Counted from the first letter of the stretch, positions 1 through 7,698 are shown. The stretch: 14,002 nucleotides of DNA from an uncultured Roseburia sp. (GCA_947564765.1 CANODN010000023.1:1-14002); one strand, 5' to 3'. Notes: a model not told the origin generated them from the letters alone. Program-made: numbers and translations.

Positions 1-209
1 AGTTGAACTATCGAGTTTACAGAGTTTTGAGCGGATTGCAAAGGAAGGCCGCAAAATATGCATACAAGGGGATCCTGCCGGATGAAATTTTATTCCGAAA
101 AAAGATGGGGTTTGCAGTTCCTTCCAATTCTTTGAGTAAGGAGCTACGGGTACAGAACTTATATGCCGGGGTATTAAAGAATGAGTGGCCCGGGTTATAC
201 CCGTTATGA
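1..209 (+). CDS. C-terminal fragment of an asparagine-synthase-like protein (5' end outside window)
   Basis: The reading frame is open from the window edge to a TGA at 207-209, so only the last 68 or so residues are visible. The stretch LPDEILFRKKMGFAVP, preceded by a basic helix, matches the C-terminal signature of glutamine-hydrolysing asparagine synthases (AsnB type), where a lysine-rich K-x-GF-x-P element closes the synthetase domain. In polysaccharide loci such proteins are often assumed to amidate an acidic sugar or to be paralogues of AsnB; which applies here cannot be judged. The tail after the GF-x-P motif is short, only about 30 residues. The TTG at position 3 is almost certainly internal, because the motif normally lies several hundred residues into the protein. 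It ends 33 nt upstream of the first glycosyltransferase gene on the same strand and may belong to the same locus. Family assignment is fair; the exact role is unknown. Confidence 0.6.
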   Translation, partial: LNYRVYRVLSGLQRKAAKYAYKGILPDEILFRKKMGFAVPSNSLSKELRVQNLYAGVLKNEWPGLYPL

Positions 210-215
210 TATAAT
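207..215 (+). promoter_or_regulatory. Possible extended -10 promoter element
   Basis: A perfect TATAAT at 210-215 is preceded by TG at 207-208 with one base between, giving the extended -10 form TGNTATAAT. It overlaps the TGA stop of the upstream gene. I see no good -35 hexamer 16-18 nt upstream. It lies in the only gap ahead of the long gene run, so it could start the operon, with a leader of about 20 nt before the ATG at 243. A chance match in AT-rich DNA is possible. Confidence 0.35.
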
Positions 216-242
216 AGGGAGAGGGGGGAGACAGAGTATTTT

Positions 243-1805
243 ATGAAGGTTATGTATTTTCTGGATCTCCCCTTTTTTGTGGGAGGTTCCAATAAAGTAT
301 TGCTGACGCAGGCATTTATTATGAAACAGAGAGGATGCCGGGTAAAAATTGTAATACCAAATGATGAAGAGGGTCATCATTCGGCAGAGTATGATAAGAT
401 TTGTCGTTCATATGGACTTGAGACAACAGAAGCATATTATCACGTTTCTATGTGTATGGAAGAAATTGATATAATAGAATCGATAAAGGACTGCGATGCG
501 GTCGCAGACATCATAGAATCGTTTCAGCCGGACATCATTCACAGCACACAATTAAATCCGGCAGTTGAGCTTGTTTCACGAAAATTAAGAATACCGCATC
601 TGATGAATATATATCAGGCAGACCATCATTCATTCCGTATGAAATGGATCGATGTTTATCCGCAGTACCACAGTGCAGATTCTCTGCTGTTTTCAAAATG
701 CTGGGAAAAGGGGCTTAATATTTCCTCCCGGTGCATCCGGGTTGCCTATCAACGGACGGAGCGCAGGGCAGCAAGAAGCAAAGCACAAAGAGATAAGCTT
801 GTGCATATCGTATCCATCGGGGTATTGTGTGAACGTAAAAATCAGTTGGAAATTATAAAATTTATTTTGAAATGTAAAAAGAACAAAGAGCGTGTGAAGC
901 TTGTTCTGCTTGGAAATTATGAAACGGAGTATGGCGTGAAGTGCCGGCAGTTTGTGGATGAAAACGCATTGTGGGAAGAAGTGGAGTTTAAGGGATTTGT
1001 TTTGAATATTGAAGATTACCTGCGCAAGGCCGATGTTTTGATCCATGCAGGTACAGTGGAATCTTTTCCAGGAGTCCTTGTAGAAAGCATGGCAAATAAA
1101 ATCCCTGTCATAACAACAGCAGTAGCCGGCGTTCCGGAGCTGCTAAGCGATAAGAAAAATGCGTTCCTTACAGACAGTTATAAATCAGAAGATATTTATA
1201 AAACGTTTCTGGAATTTTTGGATTACAGAAAGTCAGGGCAGATTTTACAAATAATAGAAAATGCATTTGACACGTACTTGCGGCATCATACTTATGAGGC
1301 TGCGGGGAAGGAGCTGGAGCGTTATTATAACTGGATCATAGAGGACTATTCAAATAAAAAGGAAATCCGGTTAAGCAAAGAGGAATTGGAAAGAGAGTTT
1401 GAGGAATTTGTTTGTGAAAGAAAAATTGATATAAATGATGTAAGGATGAGCAGGCATTTATGGTTTTTAAAACATCTTTTGGATGTAATTGAAGAAAAAG
1501 AAAATAAGAAACTTGCGATTTGGGGAGCAGGATTCTGGGGTGCGGCTGCATTGGACTGGATTCTGCTTTTGGATGGGAAGGTCGAGTTTCAGGGGTTTAT
1601 AGATACAAGTAAGAGCGGAGCGTATCTGGGGTACCCGATTGTAGAGGATAAGGACGCCGTTATAGCAGAATGCGGCACGATATTGGCTGCGATCGCAGAT
1701 AAGAAGAGCGTATCGGAAGTGATGGGGTATCTTGAAAAATCCGGAAAAGAAAGAAATATTGATTATTTCCGGGTTTGTAATTTTGGTGAGCTGCCGGATT
1801 TATAA
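243..1805 (+). CDS. GT4-family glycosyltransferase with C-terminal Rossmann-like module
   Basis: A 520-residue protein likely to transfer a sugar from a nucleotide-sugar donor to a growing surface glycan at the cytoplasmic face of the membrane. The GT-B core spans about residues 1-370. The N-terminal half begins with a strand and a glycine-containing turn (LPFFVGGSNK), and the donor half carries the GT4 signature ESFPGVLVE, an E-x7-E pair at residues 273 and 281, followed by a VAGVPELL segment. Donor and acceptor are not readable. A charged helical linker at about 380-420 leads to an added domain, about 421-515, starting LAIWGAGFWG and containing FIDTS. That is the recurring module found in other proteins of this locus. 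Ordinary GT4 enzymes are about 370-400 residues long, so the C-terminal extension is the unusual part. A purine-rich GAGGGGGGAG lies at 221-230, somewhat far from the ATG at 243. The next gene starts 19 nt after the stop. Confidence 0.88.
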   Translation: MKVMYFLDLPFFVGGSNKVLLTQAFIMKQRGCRVKIVIPNDEEGHHSAEYDKICRSYGLETTEAYYHVSMCMEEIDIIESIKDCDAVADIIESFQPDIIHSTQLNPAVELVSRKLRIPHLMNIYQADHHSFRMKWIDVYPQYHSADSLLFSKCWEKGLNISSRCIRVAYQRTERRAARSKAQRDKLVHIVSIGVLCERKNQLEIIKFILKCKKNKERVKLVLLGNYETEYGVKCRQFVDENALWEEVEFKGFVLNIEDYLRKADVLIHAGTVESFPGVLVESMANKIPVITTAVAGVPELLSDKKNAFLTDSYKSEDIYKTFLEFLDYRKSGQILQIIENAFDTYLRHHTYEAAGKELERYYNWIIEDYSNKKEIRLSKEELEREFEEFVCERKIDINDVRMSRHLWFLKHLLDVIEEKENKKLAIWGAGFWGAAALDWILLLDGKVEFQGFIDTSKSGAYLGYPIVEDKDAVIAECGTILAAIADKKSVSEVMGYLEKSGKERNIDYFRVCNFGELPDL

Positions 1806-1813
1806 GCAGCGGC

Positions 1814-1820
1814 GGGAGGA
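1814..1820 (+). promoter_or_regulatory. Ribosome binding site fixing the fucosyltransferase start
   Basis: GGGAGGA lies just ahead of the ATG at 1825. It supports that ATG over the in-frame TTG at 1732, which would add 31 residues overlapping the end of the upstream gene. Confidence 0.7.
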
Positions 1821-1824
1821 AATT

Positions 1825-2718
1825 ATGATTGTAGTTCGGATTTATGAAGGATTGGGAAATCAGATGTTTGAATATGCTTATGCGTATGCCCTTCATGAAA
1901 GGATGAAAAACAGAGGGATTCGGGTTTGTCTTGATATGCGGGAAAAGGAAGTTACCGTGTTTGACAAAACACGGTATTACAGACCTTCACTTTTGCATCA
2001 GTTTCGTATCGGGCTTCCGGCAGCATCAGAGAAACAATTGCGGCATTGGGATTATCTTTCCGAAAAGACGATGCCTAAAAAAGCAGTCTGTAAGCTTGTA
2101 GATTTGGGTTTGTGGAAGTATGGAAGATTCAAAGAAGACGAGTTCAATTACAGAAAAGAGCATATGAAAATAAAAGATCATACCTATGTGGAAGGGTGGT
2201 TTCAGCATTATCAGTATTTTGAAAAGTACAGGAATTCTTTATTAAAGGAATTTTCACTGAAAGAAAAATGGGAAATGCCGGAGCAGATAAAACATATTCT
2301 GGAAGAATATCAGGTGATTTCCGTTCACATCAGAAGAGGTGATTACGTATCGGATGCAACGGTGCGAAGATTCATGGGGATGTGCAGCATCGATTATTAT
2401 GCGAAGGCTGTGGAGTATTTGAAAACCAGATTGGACAAACCGTATCTGTTTTTCTTTACAAATGATCCGGAATGGGTGGAAGAACATTTGAAGTTTCCCA
2501 TTCCGGGAATGATCATCAGTGATCGTTACGGATTATCCGATATACAGGAAATGATATTAATGAGCCGGTGTAGTCACAATATTATTGCAAATTCGACGTT
2601 TAGCTGGTGGGGCGCGTGGCTGAATACACATGAAGATAAAATAGTTATCGCACCAAAACGCTGGTTTATGGACAGAACAAGAAAAAACATTGCTATGAAA
2701 AACTGGATTAAAATATAA
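1825..2718 (+). CDS. GT11-family alpha-1,2-fucosyltransferase-like protein
   Basis: A 297-residue protein with the hallmarks of glycosyltransferase family 11, whose characterised members move L-fucose from GDP-fucose to O-2 of a galactose (alpha-1,2-fucosyltransferases). Visible motifs: an N-terminal GLGNQMFEYA loop, the HIRRGDY element at residues 168-174 that corresponds to the HxRRxD motif involved in GDP-fucose binding, FTNDPEWV, and a C-terminal NSTFSWWGAW segment starting at residue 256. The length is normal for the family, and there is no added Rossmann-like module, unlike most neighbours. The ATG at 1825 is chosen for its strong ribosome binding site and because it places the family's first strand (MIVVRIYEGLGNQ) at the N terminus. 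It sits 19 nt after the GT4 gene and 27 nt before the WbsX-like gene, consistent with one transcript. No GDP-fucose synthesis genes are in the window. The acceptor sugar and linkage remain inference. Confidence 0.9.
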   Translation: MIVVRIYEGLGNQMFEYAYAYALHERMKNRGIRVCLDMREKEVTVFDKTRYYRPSLLHQFRIGLPAASEKQLRHWDYLSEKTMPKKAVCKLVDLGLWKYGRFKEDEFNYRKEHMKIKDHTYVEGWFQHYQYFEKYRNSLLKEFSLKEKWEMPEQIKHILEEYQVISVHIRRGDYVSDATVRRFMGMCSIDYYAKAVEYLKTRLDKPYLFFFTNDPEWVEEHLKFPIPGMIISDRYGLSDIQEMILMSRCSHNIIANSTFSWWGAWLNTHEDKIVIAPKRWFMDRTRKNIAMKNWIKI

Positions 2719-2745
2719 GCTTATGCATAAAGGAAAAATAAGAAG

Positions 2746-3900
2746 ATGAAAAGTAAAATATTATCCATATATCTGCCTCAATTTCATACGATTCCGGAGA
2801 ATGATGCGTGGTGGGGAAAAGGATTTACAGAATGGACAAATGTAAAAAGAGGAAAAGCCTTTTATCCGGGGCATTATCAGCCTAGGGAGCCTTTGCATGA
2901 CAATTATTATGACTTAAAAGATTTAAAGGTTTTGGAAAGACATATACGAATGGCGCGGAAAGCCAACCTAAGCGGGTTTTGCTTCTATCACTATTATTTC
3001 TGCGGAAAGACGCTGCTGGAAAAACCGATTGAAGCTTACAGAGACCATTCGAAGGAAAATTTTCCGTATTGTCTGATCTGGGCAAATCAATCCTGGGAGC
3101 GTTCCTGGTACAGGTCAGCAACGAATGCTGTTGTTCTGCAGCAGCAGACGTATGGAGAAGAGCAGGATTGGGCGGATCATTTTTATTATCTGCTTCATTT
3201 TTTTAAAGATAAACGGTATATTAAAATAGACAATAAACCGGTTTATGTTATTTATCTTCCCCAGGACATAAAGTGCAGGCGTCAGATGTTTGCGCTCTGG
3301 AATAAGCTGGCAAAGGAGAATGGATTTGACGGTATCTATTTGATTGCAATGAATACGATTTATGGAAAGGATCAAAGACAGGAGCATTATGATGCTTTCC
3401 TGGATTTTGAGCCGCTATGCTTGTTTAAAGACGACAAATCCTGGAGAAGCTTTCTGGATTTTTGGAAAGAGAAAAAGATAAAAAATATCGAATGGAAGAA
3501 ATGCAGTCCCGGCAACCGTATTTGGGCGAGGAATATGTATTCCTATGCATATTTATGCAGGAAAATAGAGAAGAAAGTAAAACAAAATATACCGAAAACA
3601 TTTCCGGGTATTTTTGCGGGATGGGATAATACGTCCAGAAAAGACGAGGAAGGAATCATTGTCAGGGGAAGCAGTCCTCTGAAATTTCAGAAGCATATCA
3701 CAAAAGTACTGTCCATGGCGGAAAAGACAGGCAAAGAGTATATTTTTTTAAACGCATGGAATGAATGGTCAGAAGGAGCCTATGTGGAACCGGATAAGCG
3801 GTACGGATACGGGTATTTGAAGGCTATAAGGAATGCAGTGAATACGTATGCCGGGCAAAGAGAGAAGAAGTCCGGCGGCAGAACATTAAGGAGGCCGTAA
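2746..3900 (+). CDS. WbsX-like / GH99-like glycan-active protein
   Basis: A 384-residue protein of the WbsX type, found in O-antigen and capsule loci and often annotated as a glycosyltransferase WbsX or GH99-like domain protein. Recognised elements: the N-terminal SIYLPQFHTIPENDAWWGKG with GFTEWTNVKR next to it, the HYQPREPLHDNYYDL segment, SGFCFYHYYF, CLIWANQSWERSW, and the C-terminal FLNAWNEWSEGAYVEPD. These cover the whole expected TIM-barrel-like domain, so the gene looks complete. Whether members transfer or cleave sugars is not settled in general and cannot be decided from this sequence. No signal peptide is seen, which fits a cytoplasmic role in glycan assembly better than secretion. 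The basic tail after about residue 370 (REKKSGGRTLRRP) is probably disordered. Its TAA shares one base with the ATG of the next gene, implying coupled translation. Confidence 0.85.
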   Translation: MKSKILSIYLPQFHTIPENDAWWGKGFTEWTNVKRGKAFYPGHYQPREPLHDNYYDLKDLKVLERHIRMARKANLSGFCFYHYYFCGKTLLEKPIEAYRDHSKENFPYCLIWANQSWERSWYRSATNAVVLQQQTYGEEQDWADHFYYLLHFFKDKRYIKIDNKPVYVIYLPQDIKCRRQMFALWNKLAKENGFDGIYLIAMNTIYGKDQRQEHYDAFLDFEPLCLFKDDKSWRSFLDFWKEKKIKNIEWKKCSPGNRIWARNMYSYAYLCRKIEKKVKQNIPKTFPGIFAGWDNTSRKDEEGIIVRGSSPLKFQKHITKVLSMAEKTGKEYIFLNAWNEWSEGAYVEPDKRYGYGYLKAIRNAVNTYAGQREKKSGGRTLRRP

Positions 3901-4376
3901 TGAAAAAAGGAATTGTCGGTGCATTGGCATTGCTTGCAGCAGCTGCCGGGGGAGCAGCCGCAGCAGGGAAGCTTGCAGGAACAAAAGTAAATGATATGAA
4001 GAAGCTGTCGGATAAACATTTTGAATTGTTTTGTTTGATGAACCAATGGGTAAAAATAAAACAGGAAGGAAAAGATCTGGCGTCTTATTTTGAAAAGAAG
4101 GGATACAAAAAAATTGCAGTTTACGGAATGAGTTTTGCAGGGGAAACTCTGGTGGATGAATTAAAAGGAACAGATATACAGGTACTCTATGGAATAGACA
4201 AGCGGGGAGATTCGATCTATGCGGATATAGATATTGTTACAATGGAGCAGTCTTTGGATGCGGTAGATGCCGTTGTAGTAACAGCAGTTACCTTCTTTGA
4301 GGAAATAGAGGAGGAATTGTGCAGGAAAGTAGAGTGTCCGATTCTTTCATTGGGAGATATTTTATACCAGATATAA
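3900..4376 (+). CDS. Membrane-anchored stand-alone Rossmann-like module protein
   Basis: A 158-residue protein I cannot assign to a named family. Residues 4-23 are strongly hydrophobic and rich in alanine and glycine, led by MKKG, so they could be an uncleaved membrane anchor or a signal sequence; the repeated small residues would favour helix packing. Residues 31-68 are a charged, probably helical linker. From about residue 70 comes a compact alpha/beta unit, KIAVYGMSFAG at 71-81, then YGIDKR and a VVVTAV strand. This matches the module fused to enzymes elsewhere in the operon, with the first loop reduced to GMSFAG. No catalytic domain is present. It overlaps the WbsX-like gene by one base and precedes the GT2 gene by 38 nt. 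Being the only copy that is nearly free-standing, with a possible anchor, it could be a partner or tether for the other module-bearing enzymes; that is inference. A degenerate oxidoreductase-like protein is the alternative. Confidence 0.75.
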   Translation: MKKGIVGALALLAAAAGGAAAAGKLAGTKVNDMKKLSDKHFELFCLMNQWVKIKQEGKDLASYFEKKGYKKIAVYGMSFAGETLVDELKGTDIQVLYGIDKRGDSIYADIDIVTMEQSLDAVDAVVVTAVTFFEEIEEELCRKVECPILSLGDILYQI

Positions 4377-4414
4377 GTTGAAAGACAGGATCAAAGCTGT
4401 AGGAGAATGCAAGG

Positions 4415-5572
4415 ATGGATGTTAGTGTGATTGTCCCGATTTATCATGGGATAAAATATATAGAGCAGATGATAAAACAGATAGAGCGGGCAGCAGAAGA
4501 AACCGGTGGAGAAGTGGAGCTTCTTTTTGTAAATGACGATCCAAAAGAACCGATTCCGGATAGCTTATTTTCGGATAAGATTGTAATTCGCATTTATAAT
4601 TCAGAGTGTAACCGCGGGATTCACGGCGCCCGTGTAAAAGGATTTTCTCTTTCAGCAGGAACATATATCGTCTTTTTGGATCAGGATGATAAAATTGCGC
4701 CGTCCTATTTGAAAAGCCAGATGGATAAACTAGGAGATGCCGACGCAGTTGTCTGTCAGATGGCGGATGATAATAAGGTCTTTTACAATGAAAACCGGCG
4801 GTTAAAAGACTGCATCTGCAAAGAGACGATGACACAGACCGGGAATTTTATTGTATCTCCCGGGCAGGTTTTGTTGAAGCGGGAAGCAGTTCCTTTTTTC
4901 TGGACGTCGAATCTGCTTTCTTATAACGGAGCGGACGACTGGTTTTTATGGATTTGCATGATGTGTGAGGGCAGGGTATTTCAAGCCAATGAAGAGCTTC
5001 TGTTCTGGCATATGAAGCATGAAGAAAATGCTTCCTCAAATAGTCTTTCCATGTTAAGTTCCATATCCGAAGTGTATGAGAAGCTTACGTCGAATCCGCA
5101 TTGTGCGGGCAGAGAACTGGAAGGCATACATAAAATTGTAAAAGACCATGCGGTCCGGTTTATCAAAGAGAGAGATAAATTTTTAGACATGTATGTTTTG
5201 GCGGATCGGTGGATGACGCTTTTAGAACGGGGGATAGCTGTCTCTGAATATTTTATTCGTGAAGGCCTAAGCTGCGCGGCAATTTACGGAAGAGGACGTT
5301 TTGGTGTCCGTATTGCAAAAGAATTGATGGAAAATGGTATAGATATATGCTATTTTATAGACAAAAGTAAGGAAACTTCTTCTGACGGCATTGCGGTAAC
5401 TGCACCCTGGGAGCTTAAGGAGATAAAGGAACCGGTAATTATTACACTGGTGAAAGAAGAGGCAGAAGAGGTCTTTTGCATGCTGAAAGAAAAAGGTGCG
5501 GAGCAGATTTATTTCATCGAAGATGTAATTAAAAAGCTGGAAAAAGAAGAGAGGGAGAAGAAAATTGAATAA
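4415..5572 (+). CDS. GT2-family glycosyltransferase with C-terminal Rossmann-like module
   Basis: A 385-residue inverting GT-A glycosyltransferase. The N terminus VSVIVPIYHGIKYIEQ is the classic first strand of family GT2, followed by the LLFVNDDP strand. The metal- and nucleotide-binding DQDD lies at residues 89-92, and a GADDWFLW segment fits the catalytic acidic region. No long hydrophobic helices are present, so this is a soluble or peripheral enzyme. The GT domain occupies roughly residues 1-240. A helical linker leads to a second domain from about 286, with AAIYGRGRFG at 288-297 and FIDKS further on, which is another copy of the module seen in neighbouring proteins. The ATG at 4415 is preceded by AGGAG at 4401-4405, a good distance. 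The C-terminal end is very charged (KKLEKEEREKKIE), and its codons overlap the start of the GT8 gene by 8 nt. Donor and acceptor are unknown. Confidence 0.87.
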   Translation: MDVSVIVPIYHGIKYIEQMIKQIERAAEETGGEVELLFVNDDPKEPIPDSLFSDKIVIRIYNSECNRGIHGARVKGFSLSAGTYIVFLDQDDKIAPSYLKSQMDKLGDADAVVCQMADDNKVFYNENRRLKDCICKETMTQTGNFIVSPGQVLLKREAVPFFWTSNLLSYNGADDWFLWICMMCEGRVFQANEELLFWHMKHEENASSNSLSMLSSISEVYEKLTSNPHCAGRELEGIHKIVKDHAVRFIKERDKFLDMYVLADRWMTLLERGIAVSEYFIREGLSCAAIYGRGRFGVRIAKELMENGIDICYFIDKSKETSSDGIAVTAPWELKEIKEPVIITLVKEEAEEVFCMLKEKGAEQIYFIEDVIKKLEKEEREKKIE

Positions 5573-6821
5573 AATAAATATTGCAATGGCAACGGACAAA
5601 AATTATATTATACCTACGAAAGTTGCGATGTCTTCTATTCTGGATGCAGCGGGAAAGGACTCTTTTTATGAATTTCATATACTGTGCAGCAGTGAGCTGG
5701 ATTCCAAAAGCAGGGAGAAGCTGTCTGCATTGGAACGAAATTATGTATATTTAAATGTTTCGTTTCATGAAATAGCAGGAGAGGAGTTAAACAATGCGAC
5801 GACAACTGCACATATTCCGGTTGCATCTTATTACCGACTATATATGAGCAGGGAAATTGAGGCAGACCGTTGTCTTTTTATAGACGGAGATATGATTATA
5901 AGAGAAGATCTGCAGCCTGTTTATAACATGGATTTGGAGGGCTGTTATATTGCCGGTGTGCGGGATATGGGCGTGCGGTTTCATGCAGAGGAATTTTCGG
6001 GATATGCGGATTATTTGGGTATAGCGTCCATGGATGAATATGTAAATGCCGGATTTACACTGTTTGATTTGAAAAAAATTCGCGAGGACGGGCTGGATCA
6101 GGTGTTTATTTCGGCAATACGTCATGGATATAAATATATGGATCAGGACATTATCAATAAATACTGCTATGGCAGGATAAAGCATCTTCCGCTGCGGTAT
6201 GATTATTTTACAGAATATGACGGCGACAGTTTGAGGGAATACGACAAGTATTATTCCAAACAGGAATTAGCAGATTTTGATCATAAATGCGTACTGCATT
6301 ATACGGGAGGCTTTAAACCATGGATTTGCAGAAGATTAAAAATCAATCAATACTGGTGGGATCAGGCGGAGAAAATACTAAGTGAAGAAGAATATCATAC
6401 CGTATTAAATCAGGCACGTGAATTTGAGGAAAAAAGTGACTGGACTTATATTTTAGAAAAAGTGGACGGGGAAAAAGAGGTTGTGATTTTTGGCTTTTCC
6501 GAAATCGGAAGAACGGTAGCAGAGCAATTGCAAAATACAGGACATGACGGCATAGCTGCTTATGCAGATAATGATTCTTCAAAATATGGTATGCAGCATC
6601 GGGGGATTGTTGTAATGTCTGTAGAAGATATATGTCTGAAATTTGAACATCCTCTTTGGATTATCAGCAGTCAGAATGGGTTTGCGGCGATTGGCAGGCA
6701 GCTTCAGAAACTGGGGATCGAAGCGGATAGAATGATCCGTTATATATGGAAAGACAGGACATATTATAACAGACTGGATGATAAGTACCGCGATTACGAA
6801 TTACAGATTTTAGGCGGATGA
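5565..6821 (+). CDS. GT8-family glycosyltransferase with C-terminal Rossmann-like module
   Basis: A 418-residue retaining GT-A enzyme of family GT8, which includes LPS galactosyl- and glucosyltransferases and glycogenin-like proteins. Evidence: INIAMATDKNYIIPTKVAM at the N terminus, the DGD metal-binding motif at residues 107-109 in CLFIDGDMII, NAGFTLFDLKKIRED, and HYTGGFKPW at 245-253, the usual C-terminal metal-histidine and lysine element. The GT8 domain ends near residue 290. Residues 304-395 form the recurring module, with VVIFGFSEIG and an AYADND segment holding the conserved aspartate; here the first loop is GFSEIG rather than GxGxxG. The start is a TTG at 5565 overlapping the previous gene, with a purine-rich GAGAGGGAGAAG just upstream. 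An ATG seven codons later is possible but would cut off the first strand. UDP-glucose or UDP-galactose is the likely donor type, from the family only. Confidence 0.87.
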   Translation: MNKINIAMATDKNYIIPTKVAMSSILDAAGKDSFYEFHILCSSELDSKSREKLSALERNYVYLNVSFHEIAGEELNNATTTAHIPVASYYRLYMSREIEADRCLFIDGDMIIREDLQPVYNMDLEGCYIAGVRDMGVRFHAEEFSGYADYLGIASMDEYVNAGFTLFDLKKIREDGLDQVFISAIRHGYKYMDQDIINKYCYGRIKHLPLRYDYFTEYDGDSLREYDKYYSKQELADFDHKCVLHYTGGFKPWICRRLKINQYWWDQAEKILSEEEYHTVLNQAREFEEKSDWTYILEKVDGEKEVVIFGFSEIGRTVAEQLQNTGHDGIAAYADNDSSKYGMQHRGIVVMSVEDICLKFEHPLWIISSQNGFAAIGRQLQKLGIEADRMIRYIWKDRTYYNRLDDKYRDYELQILGG

Positions 6822-6837
6822 GACATGAAAGGCAGAT

Positions 6838-7095
6838 ATGATAAAGAAAATATTGATCATAGGCGGTTCGGGTTTTTTGGGAAGTAATCTTGGAGCTTAT
6901 TTGGCAGAGCACGATTATAAGGTTTATAGTTTTGATTTAGAGTATCCTCCGGAGAAAATGGAAGGAATGGACTGTATTGTCCATGCAGTCAGTACCATAA
7001 ATCCGGGCAACTCAAATCAGATGTATATATATGGTTATGAAAAGGATTTTCTGCAGACAGTGAAATTATGTAATCTGCTTCTGGGAAAAAAATAA
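6838..7095 (+). CDS. NAD-dependent sugar epimerase/dehydratase, N-terminal part (frame broken)
   Basis: This 85-residue frame holds the first Rossmann unit of an extended short-chain dehydrogenase (UDP-glucose 4-epimerase-like). GGSGFLG at residues 9-15 is the GxxGxxG dinucleotide loop, SFDLE carries the acidic residue expected at the end of strand 2, and VHAVST is strand 4. It stops at TAA 7093-7095, at exactly the place where the next strand should begin. The missing remainder is encoded in the -1 frame from 7092 onward. At the break the bases read GGG, seven A, then TAA. The zero frame divides the run as A AAA AAA, the standard layout of a -1 slippery heptamer. One extra A would also restore the frame, giving GKKIKMIFLSS and a complete protein of about 283 residues. 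The ATG at 6838 has AAAGG 7 nt upstream. Alternatives are a true pseudogene, a homopolymer read error, or slippage. Confidence 0.8.
   Translation: MIKKILIIGGSGFLGSNLGAYLAEHDYKVYSFDLEYPPEKMEGMDCIVHAVSTINPGNSNQMYIYGYEKDFLQTVKLCNLLLGKK
7086..7092 (+). other. A7 slippery run at the epimerase frame break
   Basis: Seven consecutive A bases phased as A AAA AAA in the upstream frame and followed at once by the TAA stop. Moving back one base at this run joins the two epimerase frames without losing any expected residue. Such runs can support -1 ribosomal frameshifting or transcriptional slippage, and they are also frequent sites of indel mutation and of sequencing error. I did not find an obvious strong stem-loop just downstream by eye. 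Confidence 0.6.
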
Positions 7096-7097
7096 AA

Positions 7098-7688
7098 ATG
7101 ATATTTTTGTCATCCGGGGGAACGGTTTATGGCAGCTGTAAAATACAGCCGGTAGACGAAAATGTAATGCCATGCCCGATCAATCATTATGGAAATTTAA
7201 AATTATGTATGGAAAATACGATGCGGACATTTAACTATCAGTTCCATACAAACATCATCATTGCAAGAATTTCGAATCCGTATGGTCCCGGACAGGACTT
7301 TCGAAAAGGGGTAGGATTTATTGACGCGGCTTTGAAAAATACGATTCAGGGCATTCCGATCGAAATCTGGGGAGACGGAGAAAATGTCAGAGATTATATT
7401 TATATAAAAGATGTATGTGGTGTATTGACAAAATTAATCGAATATCAGGGAAAAGAAGATACATTCAATATCAGTTCCGGTATCGGCATTACACAGAATG
7501 GAATCCTTGAAAAAATAAGAAATATGGGGTTGCATCCGGATGTCATATACTATGAGGGACGAAGCGTGGACGTGAAGCATATTGTATTGGATAACAGAAA
7601 AAGCATGAGCCTATACAAAGGAAGTTTGATGAGCCTGGAGGAAGGATTATCTGCGTATTATCGGTTTTTGAAGATGAAATGCATGTGA
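7098..7688 (+). CDS. NAD-dependent sugar epimerase/dehydratase, C-terminal part (frame broken)
   Basis: This 196-residue frame continues the epimerase directly. It starts MIFLSSGGTVYG, the strand and serine-rich catalytic segment of extended SDR enzymes. The catalytic YxxxK follows as YGNLK at residues 31-35, then ARISNPYGPGQ, EIWGDGENVRDYIYIKDV and FNISSGIG, all typical of nucleotide-sugar epimerases and dehydratases. The catalytic tyrosine and lysine are therefore intact, but the NAD-binding loop lies in the preceding frame. The ATG at 7098 is an internal methionine; the bases before it are A-rich and offer no ribosome binding site, so independent expression would give an inactive piece. 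Read through the A7 run, both parts make one complete enzyme that would interconvert a nucleotide sugar (for example C4 epimerisation) to supply a donor to the transferases here. Substrate is not determinable. The next gene begins 17 nt after the stop. Confidence 0.82.
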   Translation: MIFLSSGGTVYGSCKIQPVDENVMPCPINHYGNLKLCMENTMRTFNYQFHTNIIIARISNPYGPGQDFRKGVGFIDAALKNTIQGIPIEIWGDGENVRDYIYIKDVCGVLTKLIEYQGKEDTFNISSGIGITQNGILEKIRNMGLHPDVIYYEGRSVDVKHIVLDNRKSMSLYKGSLMSLEEGLSAYYRFLKMKCM

Positions 7689-7692
7689 TTTT

Positions 7693-7698
7693 GGAGGG
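7693..7698 (+). promoter_or_regulatory. Ribosome binding site fixing the FkbM-gene start
   Basis: GGAGGG lies 7 nt before the ATG at 7706. This favours that start over the in-frame ATG at 7679, which lies inside the end of the epimerase gene and lacks such a site. Confidence 0.65.

Noticed and set aside
1732..1824. In-frame upstream TTG start for the fucosyltransferase gene
   Set aside because: The extra 31 residues overlap the end of the GT4 gene, do not resemble the family, and the ATG at 1825 has a strong GGGAGGA site.
4422..4835. 137-codon open frame on the - strand opposite the GT2 gene, and other long - strand frames
   Set aside because: They lie inside well-supported + strand genes, show no recognisable protein motifs, and are rich in residues typical of antisense translation of those genes.
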